DNA from: Xanthomonas translucens pv. cerealis
GTDB taxonomy: Bacteria > Pseudomonadota > Gammaproteobacteria > Xanthomonadales > Xanthomonadaceae
Reading direction: 5' to 3'
Assembly: GCF_006838285.1 (NCBI RefSeq)
Contig: NZ_CP038228.1
Coordinates: 1,984,001-2,048,000, forward strand
Length of the DNA stretch: 64,000 nt
In this document: piece by piece, positions 1 to 7,888 of the stretch
Numbering within the stretch: the first letter of the stretch is position 1
Layout of the letters: every line of letters starts with the position of its first letter
Translations under genes and position numbers: made by a program
The notes under the pieces: model-generated
Database searches by the model: none
Told to the model about the DNA's origin: nothing
Seen by the model: the letters and a program-made list of their open reading frames with translations, nothing else

Positions 1-327
1 TGCGTCAAGCCCGACAAAGCCAACGCCAGCGCGCTGGCATTGCTGCCACGCGACAGCGCCCACCGGCTCGACCGCCTGTGGATGCTGGTGCGGGACACCT
101 GCCCGTTGCCCTTGCTCGATCACTGGCGCGAGACCGTGCTGGAACTGCTGCAAACCCGCGAGATGCTGACCCGCCTTCCGTTCGCCCTCGGGCCACTGGA
201 AGGCCATCAGCTCACCATCGACGTGCCAGCGCTGACTCTGGCGCTGGGCACCCTGATCCGCAGTGACGTGCTCACCGCCGATGCCTATCCGGCCAAGATT
301 TCTGCGCCCAAAGCGGTAACGGCTTGA
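1..327 (+). CDS. C-terminal part of an unrecognised ICE protein (5' end outside window)
   Basis: The frame is open from base 1 and stops at TGA 325-327, so at least 108 codons of the gene's 3' end are present. The visible protein is soluble-looking, rich in Leu, Arg and Asp, with no membrane segment or catalytic motif I recognise. It lies 64 bases before the methyltransferase-like gene on the same strand and belongs to the gene group ahead of the helicase in the element core. An internal ATG at 40 is unlikely to be the true start because coding continues upstream. I do not know its function. Confidence 0.6.
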   Translation, partial: CVKPDKANASALALLPRDSAHRLDRLWMLVRDTCPLPLLDHWRETVLELLQTREMLTRLPFALGPLEGHQLTIDVPALTLALGTLIRSDVLTADAYPAKISAPKAVTA

Positions 328-391
328 CCTACCCGTGGAGGCACGCCTTGGCGGGCTTCCACCATTCATCCCCACCAACCAGGAGATATTG

Positions 392-1501
392 ATGGCCCTC
401 ATGTTCCCGCGGCTCGCCCGCAATTTCATTCGCAATGGATACTTCCCTACGGATGAACCCACGCTCGAAAGAGCTCTCAACGCACTCATGCCAAGCGACG
501 GACCGATGTGCATTCTCGATCCTTGCGCAGGCGAAGGCGTGGCGATCGCTGAAGCCGCCCATGCCCTCGGGCGCGAGCAGGCCAAGGCGTTCGCTGTCGA
601 GTTCGACGCGGAGCGGGCACGCCATGCCCGCGGCCTGGCCGATCACTGCCTGCACGCGGACCTGATGGACACGATGATTTCCAAGCAGTCCTTCGGGCTG
701 CTCTGGCTCAACCCTCCGTATGGCGACCTGTCCAAAGACGTCAACGGCAACATTGGGTATCAGGGCCAGGGCCGCGCCCGTCTCGAAAAGCTGTTCTATC
801 AGCGAACCTTGTCGCTGCTGCAGTACGGCGGTGTGCTGGTCTTCATCGTTCCAGGCTACGTGCTAGACGCGGAGCTGGTCGGCTGGCTGACGCGCCACTA
901 CACGGACCTGCGGATTTACCGAGCGGTAGAGACGCAGTTCAAGCAACTGGTGATCTTCGGCCGCCGGATGCGCCAGCGCGAGCAGGCGCCGGATGGCGTC
1001 AAGGCCATGCGCAATCTGCTGCTGCAGGTTGGGCTTGGCGAAGTCGAAGCCGAGGAGCTGCCGAGCGAATGGCCGCTCCAGCCTTACATCGTCCCCGCCA
1101 GTCCGGCCGAGCCGGAGCACTTTTTCCGCGTGACGATGGAGCCGGAGCAGTTCGCCGATGAGGTTGGTCGGCTCCAAGGCCTCTGGCCATCGCTGGACAC
1201 GCACCTGGGGGCCGCGCAGCAGTCGCTGCGTCCTCCAGCGCGTGCTCTTTCCCACTGGCATCTCGCTTTGGCCCTGGCCGCGGGCGCGATATCAGGCGTG
1301 GTGCGTTCCAAGACAGGGCGCCTGCTCGTCGTCAAAGGTGACACCCACAAGGACAAGACGCTCCAGAGGGAATTCACCGAACGCGACGACGGCTCCATCG
1401 CCGAAACCCGGATCCTCACCGACAAGTTCGTCCCCGTCATCCGCGCATGGGATATGACGCCTGGCTCCCCGACACGGGGCGAGGTGTTGACCATCCGCTA
1501 A
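392..1501 (+). CDS. DUF6094-type N6-adenine methyltransferase-like protein
   Basis: A 369-residue protein with a Rossmann methyltransferase signature: a glycine-rich SAM-binding motif (DPCAGEG, residues 43-49) and the NPPY motif of N6-adenine/N4-cytosine methyltransferases (107-110). The start at 392 is preferred over the in-frame codon at 335 because AGGAG at 381-385 sits just upstream. Proteins of this kind (DUF6094) are common in ICE and plasmid cores near a large helicase, as here. The role may be self-DNA modification, protection on transfer or replication support. That is inference; only the two motifs are seen. Confidence 0.72.
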   Translation: MALMFPRLARNFIRNGYFPTDEPTLERALNALMPSDGPMCILDPCAGEGVAIAEAAHALGREQAKAFAVEFDAERARHARGLADHCLHADLMDTMISKQSFGLLWLNPPYGDLSKDVNGNIGYQGQGRARLEKLFYQRTLSLLQYGGVLVFIVPGYVLDAELVGWLTRHYTDLRIYRAVETQFKQLVIFGRRMRQREQAPDGVKAMRNLLLQVGLGEVEAEELPSEWPLQPYIVPASPAEPEHFFRVTMEPEQFADEVGRLQGLWPSLDTHLGAAQQSLRPPARALSHWHLALALAAGAISGVVRSKTGRLLVVKGDTHKDKTLQREFTERDDGSIAETRILTDKFVPVIRAWDMTPGSPTRGEVLTIR

Positions 1502-1549
1502 TCCCCGGACGCCTGACGTCCCGCTGCACTTCATCAAAGGAGAAACACC

Positions 1550-1870
1550 ATGCTCTCACGTCTGTTCCAGCGGCCTGCGCAGCAGAAGCAACCAGTGTTC
1601 GCACCGGCCTCGCTGCAGTTGAGCGAAAAGGTGCATTGGCTGGCCTGCAAAAGTCTCATCGATCCCCTCGCTTATGTGCAGCGTCATGTGCGCGGCGATT
1701 GGGGAGAGATCGACGAGGCGACCCGCCAAGCCAACGACGCCGCACTCCAACAGAAAAACCTGATGATCTCCTACTACCGGATCACGCCGGAGCTGGTGCT
1801 GATCGTCAGGACCAGCGAAGACCACCAGACAACGGTGGTCCAGCTTCCCGAAGAGCGCGACATGATCTGA
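1550..1870 (+). CDS. Small conserved ICE protein, paralogue 1
   Basis: A 106-residue soluble protein with no recognised catalytic motif. The start has AAGGAG about 7 bases upstream (near 1538). Its central part (tyrosine, then RHVRGDWGE and a following Q/ANxxAL segment) is repeated in the next gene (RRHARGDWGE), so the two are diverged tandem paralogues. Such proteins are often labelled 'plasmid-related protein' in ICE cores. It lies between the methyltransferase-like gene and the helicase and is probably co-transcribed with the upstream gene. Function unknown. Confidence 0.62.
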   Translation: MLSRLFQRPAQQKQPVFAPASLQLSEKVHWLACKSLIDPLAYVQRHVRGDWGEIDEATRQANDAALQQKNLMISYYRITPELVLIVRTSEDHQTTVVQLPEERDMI

Positions 1871-1959
1871 AGACAGCACATCGTCATCCCATCCACCTGA
1901 CGGAGCCACTTCACTCCGCCAGGGGTGTCGTGGCTCAATGCCACATCAAGGAGGAGCCC

Positions 1960-2265
1960 ATGGCATCGCATCGCATAGAGACCTACTGCCGGGAGCTGCT
2001 GTTTCCCATCGGCGCACTCATCCTCAGCAAAGGCATCGACCGCATGGTCCGCTCTGGCCGTCTGGACCCGCTTCCGTACTTCCGTCGCCACGCCCGTGGC
2101 GATTGGGGTGAAGTCACCGAGGAGCAATGGCAAGCCAACGGCATCGCACTGCAATCGGGCGCATCGCTGGAGTCGCACTACATGGTCCACCCTGAGCTGA
2201 GCATTCGCATCGTCACCGATGCGAAACGCCAGTTCACCCTCATCTTGCTGCGGTCCGAAGACTAA
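1960..2265 (+). CDS. Small conserved ICE protein, paralogue 2
   Basis: A 101-residue protein starting at ATG 1960 with GGAGG (1950-1954) as ribosome binding site. The longer open frame back to 1447 overlaps the previous genes and is not used. It shares the RRHxRGDWGE core, the following NGIAL/NDAAL segment and the SYY/SHY motif with the 106-residue gene 90 bases upstream. It is followed by a strong terminator-like hairpin before the helicase. No catalytic or membrane feature is visible and the role is unknown. Confidence 0.62.
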   Translation: MASHRIETYCRELLFPIGALILSKGIDRMVRSGRLDPLPYFRRHARGDWGEVTEEQWQANGIALQSGASLESHYMVHPELSIRIVTDAKRQFTLILLRSED

Positions 2266-2349
2266 GCACGTTTCACGCGCAGGCGGCCAAGGCCTGCGTT
2301 TTCCATCCACCGTCGGCCGCTTGCCGATTGAGATTGATCTTCCCACCCC

Positions 2350-2396
2350 GGGGCATGCCATTGCCCCGTTGGGGGTGGTGCATGCCCCTTTTTTTT
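2350..2396 (+). terminator. Rho-independent terminator-like hairpin ahead of helicase
   Basis: GGGGCATG (2350-2357) pairs exactly with CATGCCCC (2381-2388) and is followed at once by eight T residues (2389-2396). The 23-base loop can fold further (CCCC with GGGG). The U-tract abuts the GGAG ribosome binding site of the helicase gene, so the hairpin would end transcription of the upstream small genes or act as an attenuator for the helicase. Confidence 0.7.
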
Positions 2397-2407
2397 GGAG
2401 CATCACC

Positions 2408-4687
2408 ATGTCCCTCGATCTCGACTCTACTGCCGCAGAAGACACTCCCGTGCAGGGCGAACTGCTCGATGCGGAATCTTCCCCTTTGACCCTGAGCCTT
2501 CAGGATTTTGTCGGTGAGTTCGGCGACGAACTGCTCGACTCCCTCAATCGCGCCAACCCGCCGGTCTATACGGGCCAGCCGCAGGCGCACCGTCAGCTCA
2601 TTGTCACCAGCCTCAAGCGCAAACTATTTGAGGCCCAGGCCGAAGTCGTCCATGCCGCCGCCGAGTTGCTTATCGACCGTGGCGAGCGCGCCGCGATCGT
2701 CAACGGCGAAATGGGCTGCGGCAAGACGACCGTCGGCATCGCCACGGCCGCCGTGCTCCATGCCGAGGGCTACCGCCGCACCCTGGTTCTTTCGCCACCG
2801 CATCTGGTTTACAAGTGGCGGCGAGAGATTCAGGAGACGGTGGCCGGCGCAAAGGTCTGGGTACTCAACGGCCCCGACACACTGGTCAAGCTCATCAAGT
2901 TGCGTGAGCAGTTGAGCGTGCAGCCCATGGCTCAGGAGTTCTTCGTCCTGGGGCGCGTGCGGATGCGGATGGGCTTCCACTGGCGGCCCGTCTTCACCCC
3001 AAGGCGCACCCGCCATGGCGACGTGGCAGCCTGCCCAGACTGCGGCCATGTCATCACCGACCTCGACGGCGAACCGGTTAATCCGGTCGAACTCGAAGCT
3101 GAGGAATACCGCAGGAAGTGCAGCCATTGCGCCGCGCCCCTGTGGACGCTGGTCCGCCCGAGAAGCCTGTCCGGTAGCGACCAGTCTTCGGCCGTCCTCA
3201 AAGCCTTGAAACGGATTCCCACCATTGGGGAAGTCACTGCGCAGAAGTTGATACAGAAGTTCGGCGACGGCTTTCTGGCATCGATGCTGGGCGACAACAT
3301 CCATGAGTTCATCAACTTGATGGATGACCGCGGCGAGCTGGTCTTCTCCGACCGCCAGGCCACGCGCATGGAGCGTGCGATGGCGAACATGGAGTTCGGG
3401 TTTGGTGAGGGAGGCTATCAGCCGTCCGAGTTCATCAAACGCTATCTGCCGCAAGGTACGTTCGACCTACTCATCGCCGACGAGGCGCACGAGTACAAGA
3501 ACGGCGGCAGCGCCCAAGGCCAAGCCATGGGCGTGCTGGCAGCAAAGTCCCGTAAGACGTTGCTGCTCACTGGCACGCTGATGGGTGGCTACGGTGACGA
3601 CCTGTTCTATCTGCTGTTCCGAGCCCTTCCCGGGCGGATGATCGAAGACGGCTACCGCCCGACCACAAACGGCAGCATGACCTCGGCCGCGATGGCGTTT
3701 ATGCGCGATCACGGTGTCCTCAAGGACATCTATTCCGAGAGCACCGGCACGGCGCACAAGACTGCGAAAGGCACGAAAGTCAGTGTCAGAACGGTCAAGG
3801 CTCCTGGCTTCGGCCCCAAGGGTGTGCTGCGCTGCATCCTGCCGTTCACGATCTTCCTCAAACTCAAGGACATCGGTGGCGACGTTCTGCCTCCATATGA
3901 CGAAGAGTTCCGTGAAGTCGCGATGGACACGGCACAAGCCGCGGCCTACCGTGACCTGGCGGGTCGGCTAAACACGCAGCTGAAGCAGGCTCTGGCGCGA
4001 CGCGACACGACCTTGCTAGGGGTGGTTCTCAACGTGCTGCTGGCCTGGCCGGATTGCTGTTTCCGGTCGGAGACCGTGGTGCATCCGCGCACGCGCGACA
4101 CCTTGGCATTCGTCCCGGCTCAGTTCAACGAGTTCGAAATCACCCCCAAGGAGCGCGAGCTAATCAACGTCTGCAAGCAGGAGAAGGCGCAGGGGCGCAA
4201 GGTCCTGACCTATACGGTCTATACCGGCAAGCGCGACACCACGTCGCGCCTGAAGATGCTGCTGGAACAGGAAGGCTTCAAGGTGGCGGTACTGCGCGCG
4301 AGCGTAGATGCCAGCCGCCGCGAAGACTGGATTGCCGAGCGGTTGGACCGCGGCATCGATGTGCTCATCACCAACCCCGAACTCGTCAAGACGGGATTGG
4401 ACCTGTTGGATTTCCCGACGATCGTGTTCATGCAATCGGGTTACAACGTGTACTCGCTCCAGCAAGCGGCTCGCCGTTCCTGGCGCATCGGGCAAGAAGA
4501 GGACGTGCGAGTGATCTACCTTGGCTACGCCGGCTCCTCGCAGATGACCTGCCTGGGGCTGATGGCCAAGAAAATCATGGTCTCGCAGTCCACCTCGGGC
4601 GACGTGCCCGAATCGGGGCTTGATGTCCTGAACCAGGATGGCGACTCCGTCGAGGTCGCACTTGCCCGGCAGCTTGTCGCCGCCTGA
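2408..4687 (+). CDS. Large SNF2-like superfamily II helicase with zinc-finger insert
   Basis: A 759-residue DEAD/DEAH-type protein. Walker A is GEMGCGKTT (residues 100-108), the Walker B box is DEAH (358-361), and motif III is LLTGT (386-390). Near the C-terminus QQAARRSWRIGQ matches the motif VI arginine finger of SNF2/Rad54-like enzymes. Between the lobes there are two CxxC pairs (209-212 and 238-241), probably a zinc ribbon inserted in the first RecA lobe. The ATG at 2408 has GGAG at 2397-2400. ICE cores of this class carry such a helicase near the methyltransferase-like gene; DNA processing during transfer or replication is plausible but not shown by the sequence. Confidence 0.82.
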   Translation: MSLDLDSTAAEDTPVQGELLDAESSPLTLSLQDFVGEFGDELLDSLNRANPPVYTGQPQAHRQLIVTSLKRKLFEAQAEVVHAAAELLIDRGERAAIVNGEMGCGKTTVGIATAAVLHAEGYRRTLVLSPPHLVYKWRREIQETVAGAKVWVLNGPDTLVKLIKLREQLSVQPMAQEFFVLGRVRMRMGFHWRPVFTPRRTRHGDVAACPDCGHVITDLDGEPVNPVELEAEEYRRKCSHCAAPLWTLVRPRSLSGSDQSSAVLKALKRIPTIGEVTAQKLIQKFGDGFLASMLGDNIHEFINLMDDRGELVFSDRQATRMERAMANMEFGFGEGGYQPSEFIKRYLPQGTFDLLIADEAHEYKNGGSAQGQAMGVLAAKSRKTLLLTGTLMGGYGDDLFYLLFRALPGRMIEDGYRPTTNGSMTSAAMAFMRDHGVLKDIYSESTGTAHKTAKGTKVSVRTVKAPGFGPKGVLRCILPFTIFLKLKDIGGDVLPPYDEEFREVAMDTAQAAAYRDLAGRLNTQLKQALARRDTTLLGVVLNVLLAWPDCCFRSETVVHPRTRDTLAFVPAQFNEFEITPKERELINVCKQEKAQGRKVLTYTVYTGKRDTTSRLKMLLEQEGFKVAVLRASVDASRREDWIAERLDRGIDVLITNPELVKTGLDLLDFPTIVFMQSGYNVYSLQQAARRSWRIGQEEDVRVIYLGYAGSSQMTCLGLMAKKIMVSQSTSGDVPESGLDVLNQDGDSVEVALARQLVAA

Positions 4688-4699
4688 CTATCTCCACTT

Positions 4700-4724
4700 A
4701 CGGCCCTTCGGGGCCGTTTTTTTT
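4700..4724 (+). terminator. Rho-independent terminator after helicase gene
   Basis: ACGGCCC (4700-4706), TTCG tetraloop, GGGCCGT (4711-4717) and a run of eight T residues form a textbook terminator 13 bases after the helicase stop codon. It separates the helicase unit from the transfer operon that begins with the PilL lipoprotein. Confidence 0.9.
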
Positions 4725-4827
4725 GAACCAGAGTCAGCAAATCGGACGCCGCGTGATTCGCATTGTTTGCTGTTGCACACGTCCTTGGCGTTGATGGTAA
4801 GGGCTAGATGTTTCAGGACGCCGAGCT

Positions 4828-5412
4828 ATGCGCCAATCTCCACCCTGGTTTCAGCATCACGAATCCCGCCTGCTGGTCCCAGCCCTCTGCCTGCTCTGGT
4901 CGATGCTGGCTGGCGGTTGCGCGACGACCGCGGCGTCGCACGCGCCCGATGCCATCGAGAAAACCTCGCCCGCATCGACACCCGAGGCGACGCAGTTTAT
5001 TCCGGTCGTGCGCTCTGGGCGCTACACCTTGGTGGAACTCGCCCCGATGACAGCGCAGCGCGACCTGCTGCTACAGACCGTCGATGTCTCAATGCCCGAA
5101 GAAGCCCGCGCCACGGTCGGCGACGGACTTCGGCATGTACTCAAGCGCAGCGGCTACCAACTCTGCGAGACAGGGCAAGCCGTGATCGAGTTGTACGCGC
5201 TACCGATGCCGGCGGCGCACTTGAATCTGGGCCCCCTGACACTGCGCGATGCGCTGCTCACGCTCGCCGGTCCGTCCTGGGAGCTGCGTGTGGATGACCG
5301 CACGCGCCGAGTCTGCTTCGAGCAGGTCAGCGGCGACGCTACCGCGCCGGCGCCCGGACAACCTGCCGCCGACGCGATGCAGACGTTTCCTTTCTCGGGA
5401 GGCCAACCATGA
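4828..5412 (+). CDS. pilL: ICE protein PilL, PFGI-1 class (lipoprotein)
   Basis: A 194-residue exported lipoprotein. A basic and hydrophobic N-terminus ends in the lipobox LAGG-C31. The rest is a periplasmic domain of the kind in PFGI-1-class PilL proteins (TIGR03748), with a TQFIPVVRSGRYTLVEL segment, a central VSMP and a GPLTLRDALLTLAG stretch. It opens the long transfer operon and shares the sequence ATGA with the next start (5409-5412). In known elements PilL belongs to the conjugative type IV pilus or transfer apparatus. An ATG at 4808 in another frame is a shadow. Confidence 0.8.
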   Translation: MRQSPPWFQHHESRLLVPALCLLWSMLAGGCATTAASHAPDAIEKTSPASTPEATQFIPVVRSGRYTLVELAPMTAQRDLLLQTVDVSMPEEARATVGDGLRHVLKRSGYQLCETGQAVIELYALPMPAAHLNLGPLTLRDALLTLAGPSWELRVDDRTRRVCFEQVSGDATAPAPGQPAADAMQTFPFSGGQP

Positions 5413-6038
5413 ACAACGTCTCACAGTCTTCCTGGCGCGCGACTGCCGCCGTAGTTGTGCAAAGTCTGCTCTGGCTTTGGCTGATCAGCCTGAGCGTCTT
5501 CGCTGTCCTGAACCATCAAACGATGAACAATCTGGCCGACCGGGAGCGCGTCGATTCCAGCATGCAGCGTCTCGAAACGCAGATCGCTAGACTCACCGAG
5601 ACCACCAAAGCCTTGCAGCAGCGACCAGCAGCCGCGACCGCCGCCGGCTTGCAAGATATCCGGCAGGCCCTGGATGCCCGCATCGCACATATCGAACAGA
5701 CGCTGTTCGGCCTTGCCGCCATGGACGATCTTCAGGCGCTGCGCGCCGAGGTCGAGCAGATCAAAACACGACAGGCATCCGCAAAGCCGCGTTCGCAGAA
5801 CAAGTCCACTGCCGCCAAGCCTGAGCCTACCCCACTGCCGTTCCGCATCGTGGGTGCCGAGTTGCGCGCCGGCCAGCGCAGCGTAGCCGCCGCCCCATCA
5901 TCGGGAAATTTCACCGCCGACCAAGTGCAGGTACTGCTGCCCGGCGACGCGTTTGGTTCTTGGCGCTTGCAGGCCATCGACGGGAATACCGCCGTGTTCC
6001 AGGACGGCGAGAAGACCCGCCGTGTGGCGATTCCCTAA
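5409..6038 (+). CDS. PilP-like inner-membrane protein of the transfer operon
   Basis: A 209-residue protein with one membrane span near residues 13-35. A coiled-coil region with heptad-like Leu/Ile spacing covers about 45-120, followed by a Lys/Pro linker. The small C-terminal domain (about 145-209) has the LLPGDAFGSWRLQAI and RRV pattern typical of PilP/GspC-like periplasmic domains. It overlaps the PilL stop by ATGA and precedes the PFL_4693-type gene. It probably links inner-membrane and periplasmic parts of the conjugative machine; family assignment is by pattern only. Confidence 0.65.
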   Translation: MNNVSQSSWRATAAVVVQSLLWLWLISLSVFAVLNHQTMNNLADRERVDSSMQRLETQIARLTETTKALQQRPAAATAAGLQDIRQALDARIAHIEQTLFGLAAMDDLQALRAEVEQIKTRQASAKPRSQNKSTAAKPEPTPLPFRIVGAELRAGQRSVAAAPSSGNFTADQVQVLLPGDAFGSWRLQAIDGNTAVFQDGEKTRRVAIP

Positions 6039-6053
6039 CGCAGAGACCATGCG

Positions 6054-6761
6054 ATGAAACACCATCCCATCCTGATCTTCTCGCTGCTGGCGGCGCTGCA
6101 TCTGTCGGCCTCGGCCCAGGAGCCTGCCACAGCCCAGTCCCGTAATGCGCCCAACCAGGAGCGCCCCCTCGACGACCATATGGCGCGCGACTGGGGACTG
6201 CAACCGCAGGAATGGGCACGCTACCAGGAGCTGATGAAGGGGCCACTGGGCATCCAATCGCCCAACGTGGACCCACTGACCGCGTTAGGTATCGAAGCTC
6301 GCTCGGACGAAGAACGACGCCGCTACGCGGAGCTGCAAGTCCAGGTCGAGGCGCGCCGCGTCGAGAAACTGCTCGCCTACCAGCGCGCCTACGACGAAGC
6401 CTGGCAGCGGCTGAACCCCGGTATGCAGCGTGTGAACCTGCCCGATGACAAGCCGAGTGCCACCGCGCGCGGCAGCGGTCGCACAGCGGTGTTCGTCAAG
6501 GATGGCTGCGCGACCTGCGAGCAGCTTGTGCAGCGTCTGCAAACCTCGGGGGGCGAATTCGACCTGTACATGGTTGGCAGTCGCCAGGACGACGCGCGTA
6601 TCCGCGAATGGGCCAAGCGCGCCCAGATCGACCCGGCACGGGTGCGCAGTGGCAGCATCACGCTCAACCACGATGGCGGTCGCTGGCTGTCGCTGGGTGT
6701 ACCTGGCGACCTGCCGGCCGTCGTGCGCGAGGTAAATGGCCAATGGCAGCGTCAGCCGTAG
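6054..6761 (+). CDS. ICE protein, PFL_4693 family (TIGR03759), thioredoxin-like
   Basis: A 235-residue exported protein with a Sec signal peptide (cleavage near residue 21, SASA-Q). The N-terminal half carries an RDWGLQPQEWARYQELMKGP-type segment typical of the PFL_4693 family. The C-terminal half contains GCATC (a CxxC pair) in a FVKDGC context, followed by a thioredoxin-like alpha/beta region. A thiol-exchange or scaffold role in the periplasm fits. Its last 19 bases overlap the transglycosylase start at 6743. Confidence 0.78.
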   Translation: MKHHPILIFSLLAALHLSASAQEPATAQSRNAPNQERPLDDHMARDWGLQPQEWARYQELMKGPLGIQSPNVDPLTALGIEARSDEERRRYAELQVQVEARRVEKLLAYQRAYDEAWQRLNPGMQRVNLPDDKPSATARGSGRTAVFVKDGCATCEQLVQRLQTSGGEFDLYMVGSRQDDARIREWAKRAQIDPARVRSGSITLNHDGGRWLSLGVPGDLPAVVREVNGQWQRQP

Positions 6762-7348
6762 CCGCTCCTCCCCTCTTGCGGCCCCTGCGAGCAGTGGTGC
6801 TCTCTGCCGGCCTTTGTGTCTGCGCTGCCCAAGCCCAAGAGGTTCCGCCACCGGCCTACCAACTTGCTGCGCAACGGGCGGGCATTCCCTCGACCGTGCT
6901 CTACGCCGTGGCTTTGCAAGAGAGCGGCATCCAGCGCAAAGGACGCAATGTTCCATGGCCGTGGTCCCTCAACATCGCCGGGCAGTCACGCCGCTTCGCC
7001 ACGCGCGCCGACGCCTGTTCCAGCTTGCAGCAGGCGATGCGCTCCACGCCGCACACGCGCATCGACGCCGGCTTGGGCCAAATCAACCTGGGCTACCACA
7101 AGCAGCGCTTCACCAGTACGTGCGACCTGCTGGACCCTTACCGAAACCTTGCGATCGCAGCCGAAATCCTGAAGGAGCAACACGTACCCGGCGAAGACTG
7201 GCTGCTCGCGATCGGCCGATACCACCGCCCCGCCGGCGGCGAGCCTGCCGCCCGCTACCGGCGCAGTGTGTCCCGCCACCTCACCCGTGTGCAGGGCGCG
7301 CGTCCAACCGCCGCGGTGATCGCCGCGAGCCAGGAGATCTCCCCATGA
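6743..7348 (+). CDS. Lytic transglycosylase (SLT family), conjugation-associated
   Basis: A 201-residue exported protein with a signal peptide (AAQAQ cleavage region near residue 27). The SLT domain shows the catalytic glutamate in ALQESG, followed by GLGQINLGY and an AIGRYHRP motif. It would cut peptidoglycan locally so the transfer apparatus can cross the wall. The start at 6743 fits the signal peptide and overlaps the previous gene by 19 bases. A longer frame from 6608 would bury the signal peptide. It overlaps the next gene by ATGA. Confidence 0.85.
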   Translation: MAASAVAAPPLLRPLRAVVLSAGLCVCAAQAQEVPPPAYQLAAQRAGIPSTVLYAVALQESGIQRKGRNVPWPWSLNIAGQSRRFATRADACSSLQQAMRSTPHTRIDAGLGQINLGYHKQRFTSTCDLLDPYRNLAIAAEILKEQHVPGEDWLLAIGRYHRPAGGEPAARYRRSVSRHLTRVQGARPTAAVIAASQEISP

Positions 7349-7884
7349 TGAAATTCCATCTGACTCTGCGGGGCCTGCTCATGCTGCTGGCGGCCCTGCC
7401 GTTGGCCTCGTATGCCGGCGAGCCAATGATCGTGGTCGAGGACCGTGGCGGAGCGTCGGCGCTGCCGTACTACGAAGCCCTCAACCTCCAGCCGCGGGCC
7501 GATGGCGCGGCGCGGTCGCCCATCCCGACACCCCAGGTTCCCGCGACACCCGCAGACGAGGCCGCGATGCTGCCGGTGCGCAGCGCCAGGCTCACGCCCG
7601 GTACCGTCGCGCGGCGGGTAATCGAGGCACCCGGCCTTCGGCCTTTCGTGATCGTCGGCGACGACAAGGCTTCCCAGGACTGGCTGCGGCGCCATGCGGC
7701 CTCGTTGCACGAGCGTCGCGCCGTCGGCCTGGTGGTCAATGTCGAGACCGTGCAGGCCTTGACGCGGCTGCGCACGCTGGTGCCTGGCGTGCCGCTCGCG
7801 CCCGTGTCCGGCGACGACCTGGCCGAACGCCTGGGCCTGCGGCACTACCCGGCGCTGATCACCGCCACCAGCATCGAGCAATGA
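7345..7884 (+). CDS. ICE protein, PFL_4695 family (TIGR03765)
   Basis: A 179-residue periplasmic protein: signal peptide to about residue 21 (ASYA-G), a proline-rich middle, and a C-terminal alpha/beta domain ending PALITATSIEQ. The order transglycosylase, this gene, TraD matches the PFL_4695 family position. It starts inside the previous stop (ATGA) with GGAG upstream. The biochemical role of the family is unknown. Confidence 0.8.
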   Translation: MMKFHLTLRGLLMLLAALPLASYAGEPMIVVEDRGGASALPYYEALNLQPRADGAARSPIPTPQVPATPADEAAMLPVRSARLTPGTVARRVIEAPGLRPFVIVGDDKASQDWLRRHAASLHERRAVGLVVNVETVQALTRLRTLVPGVPLAPVSGDDLAERLGLRHYPALITATSIEQ

Positions 7885-7888
7885 GGCC

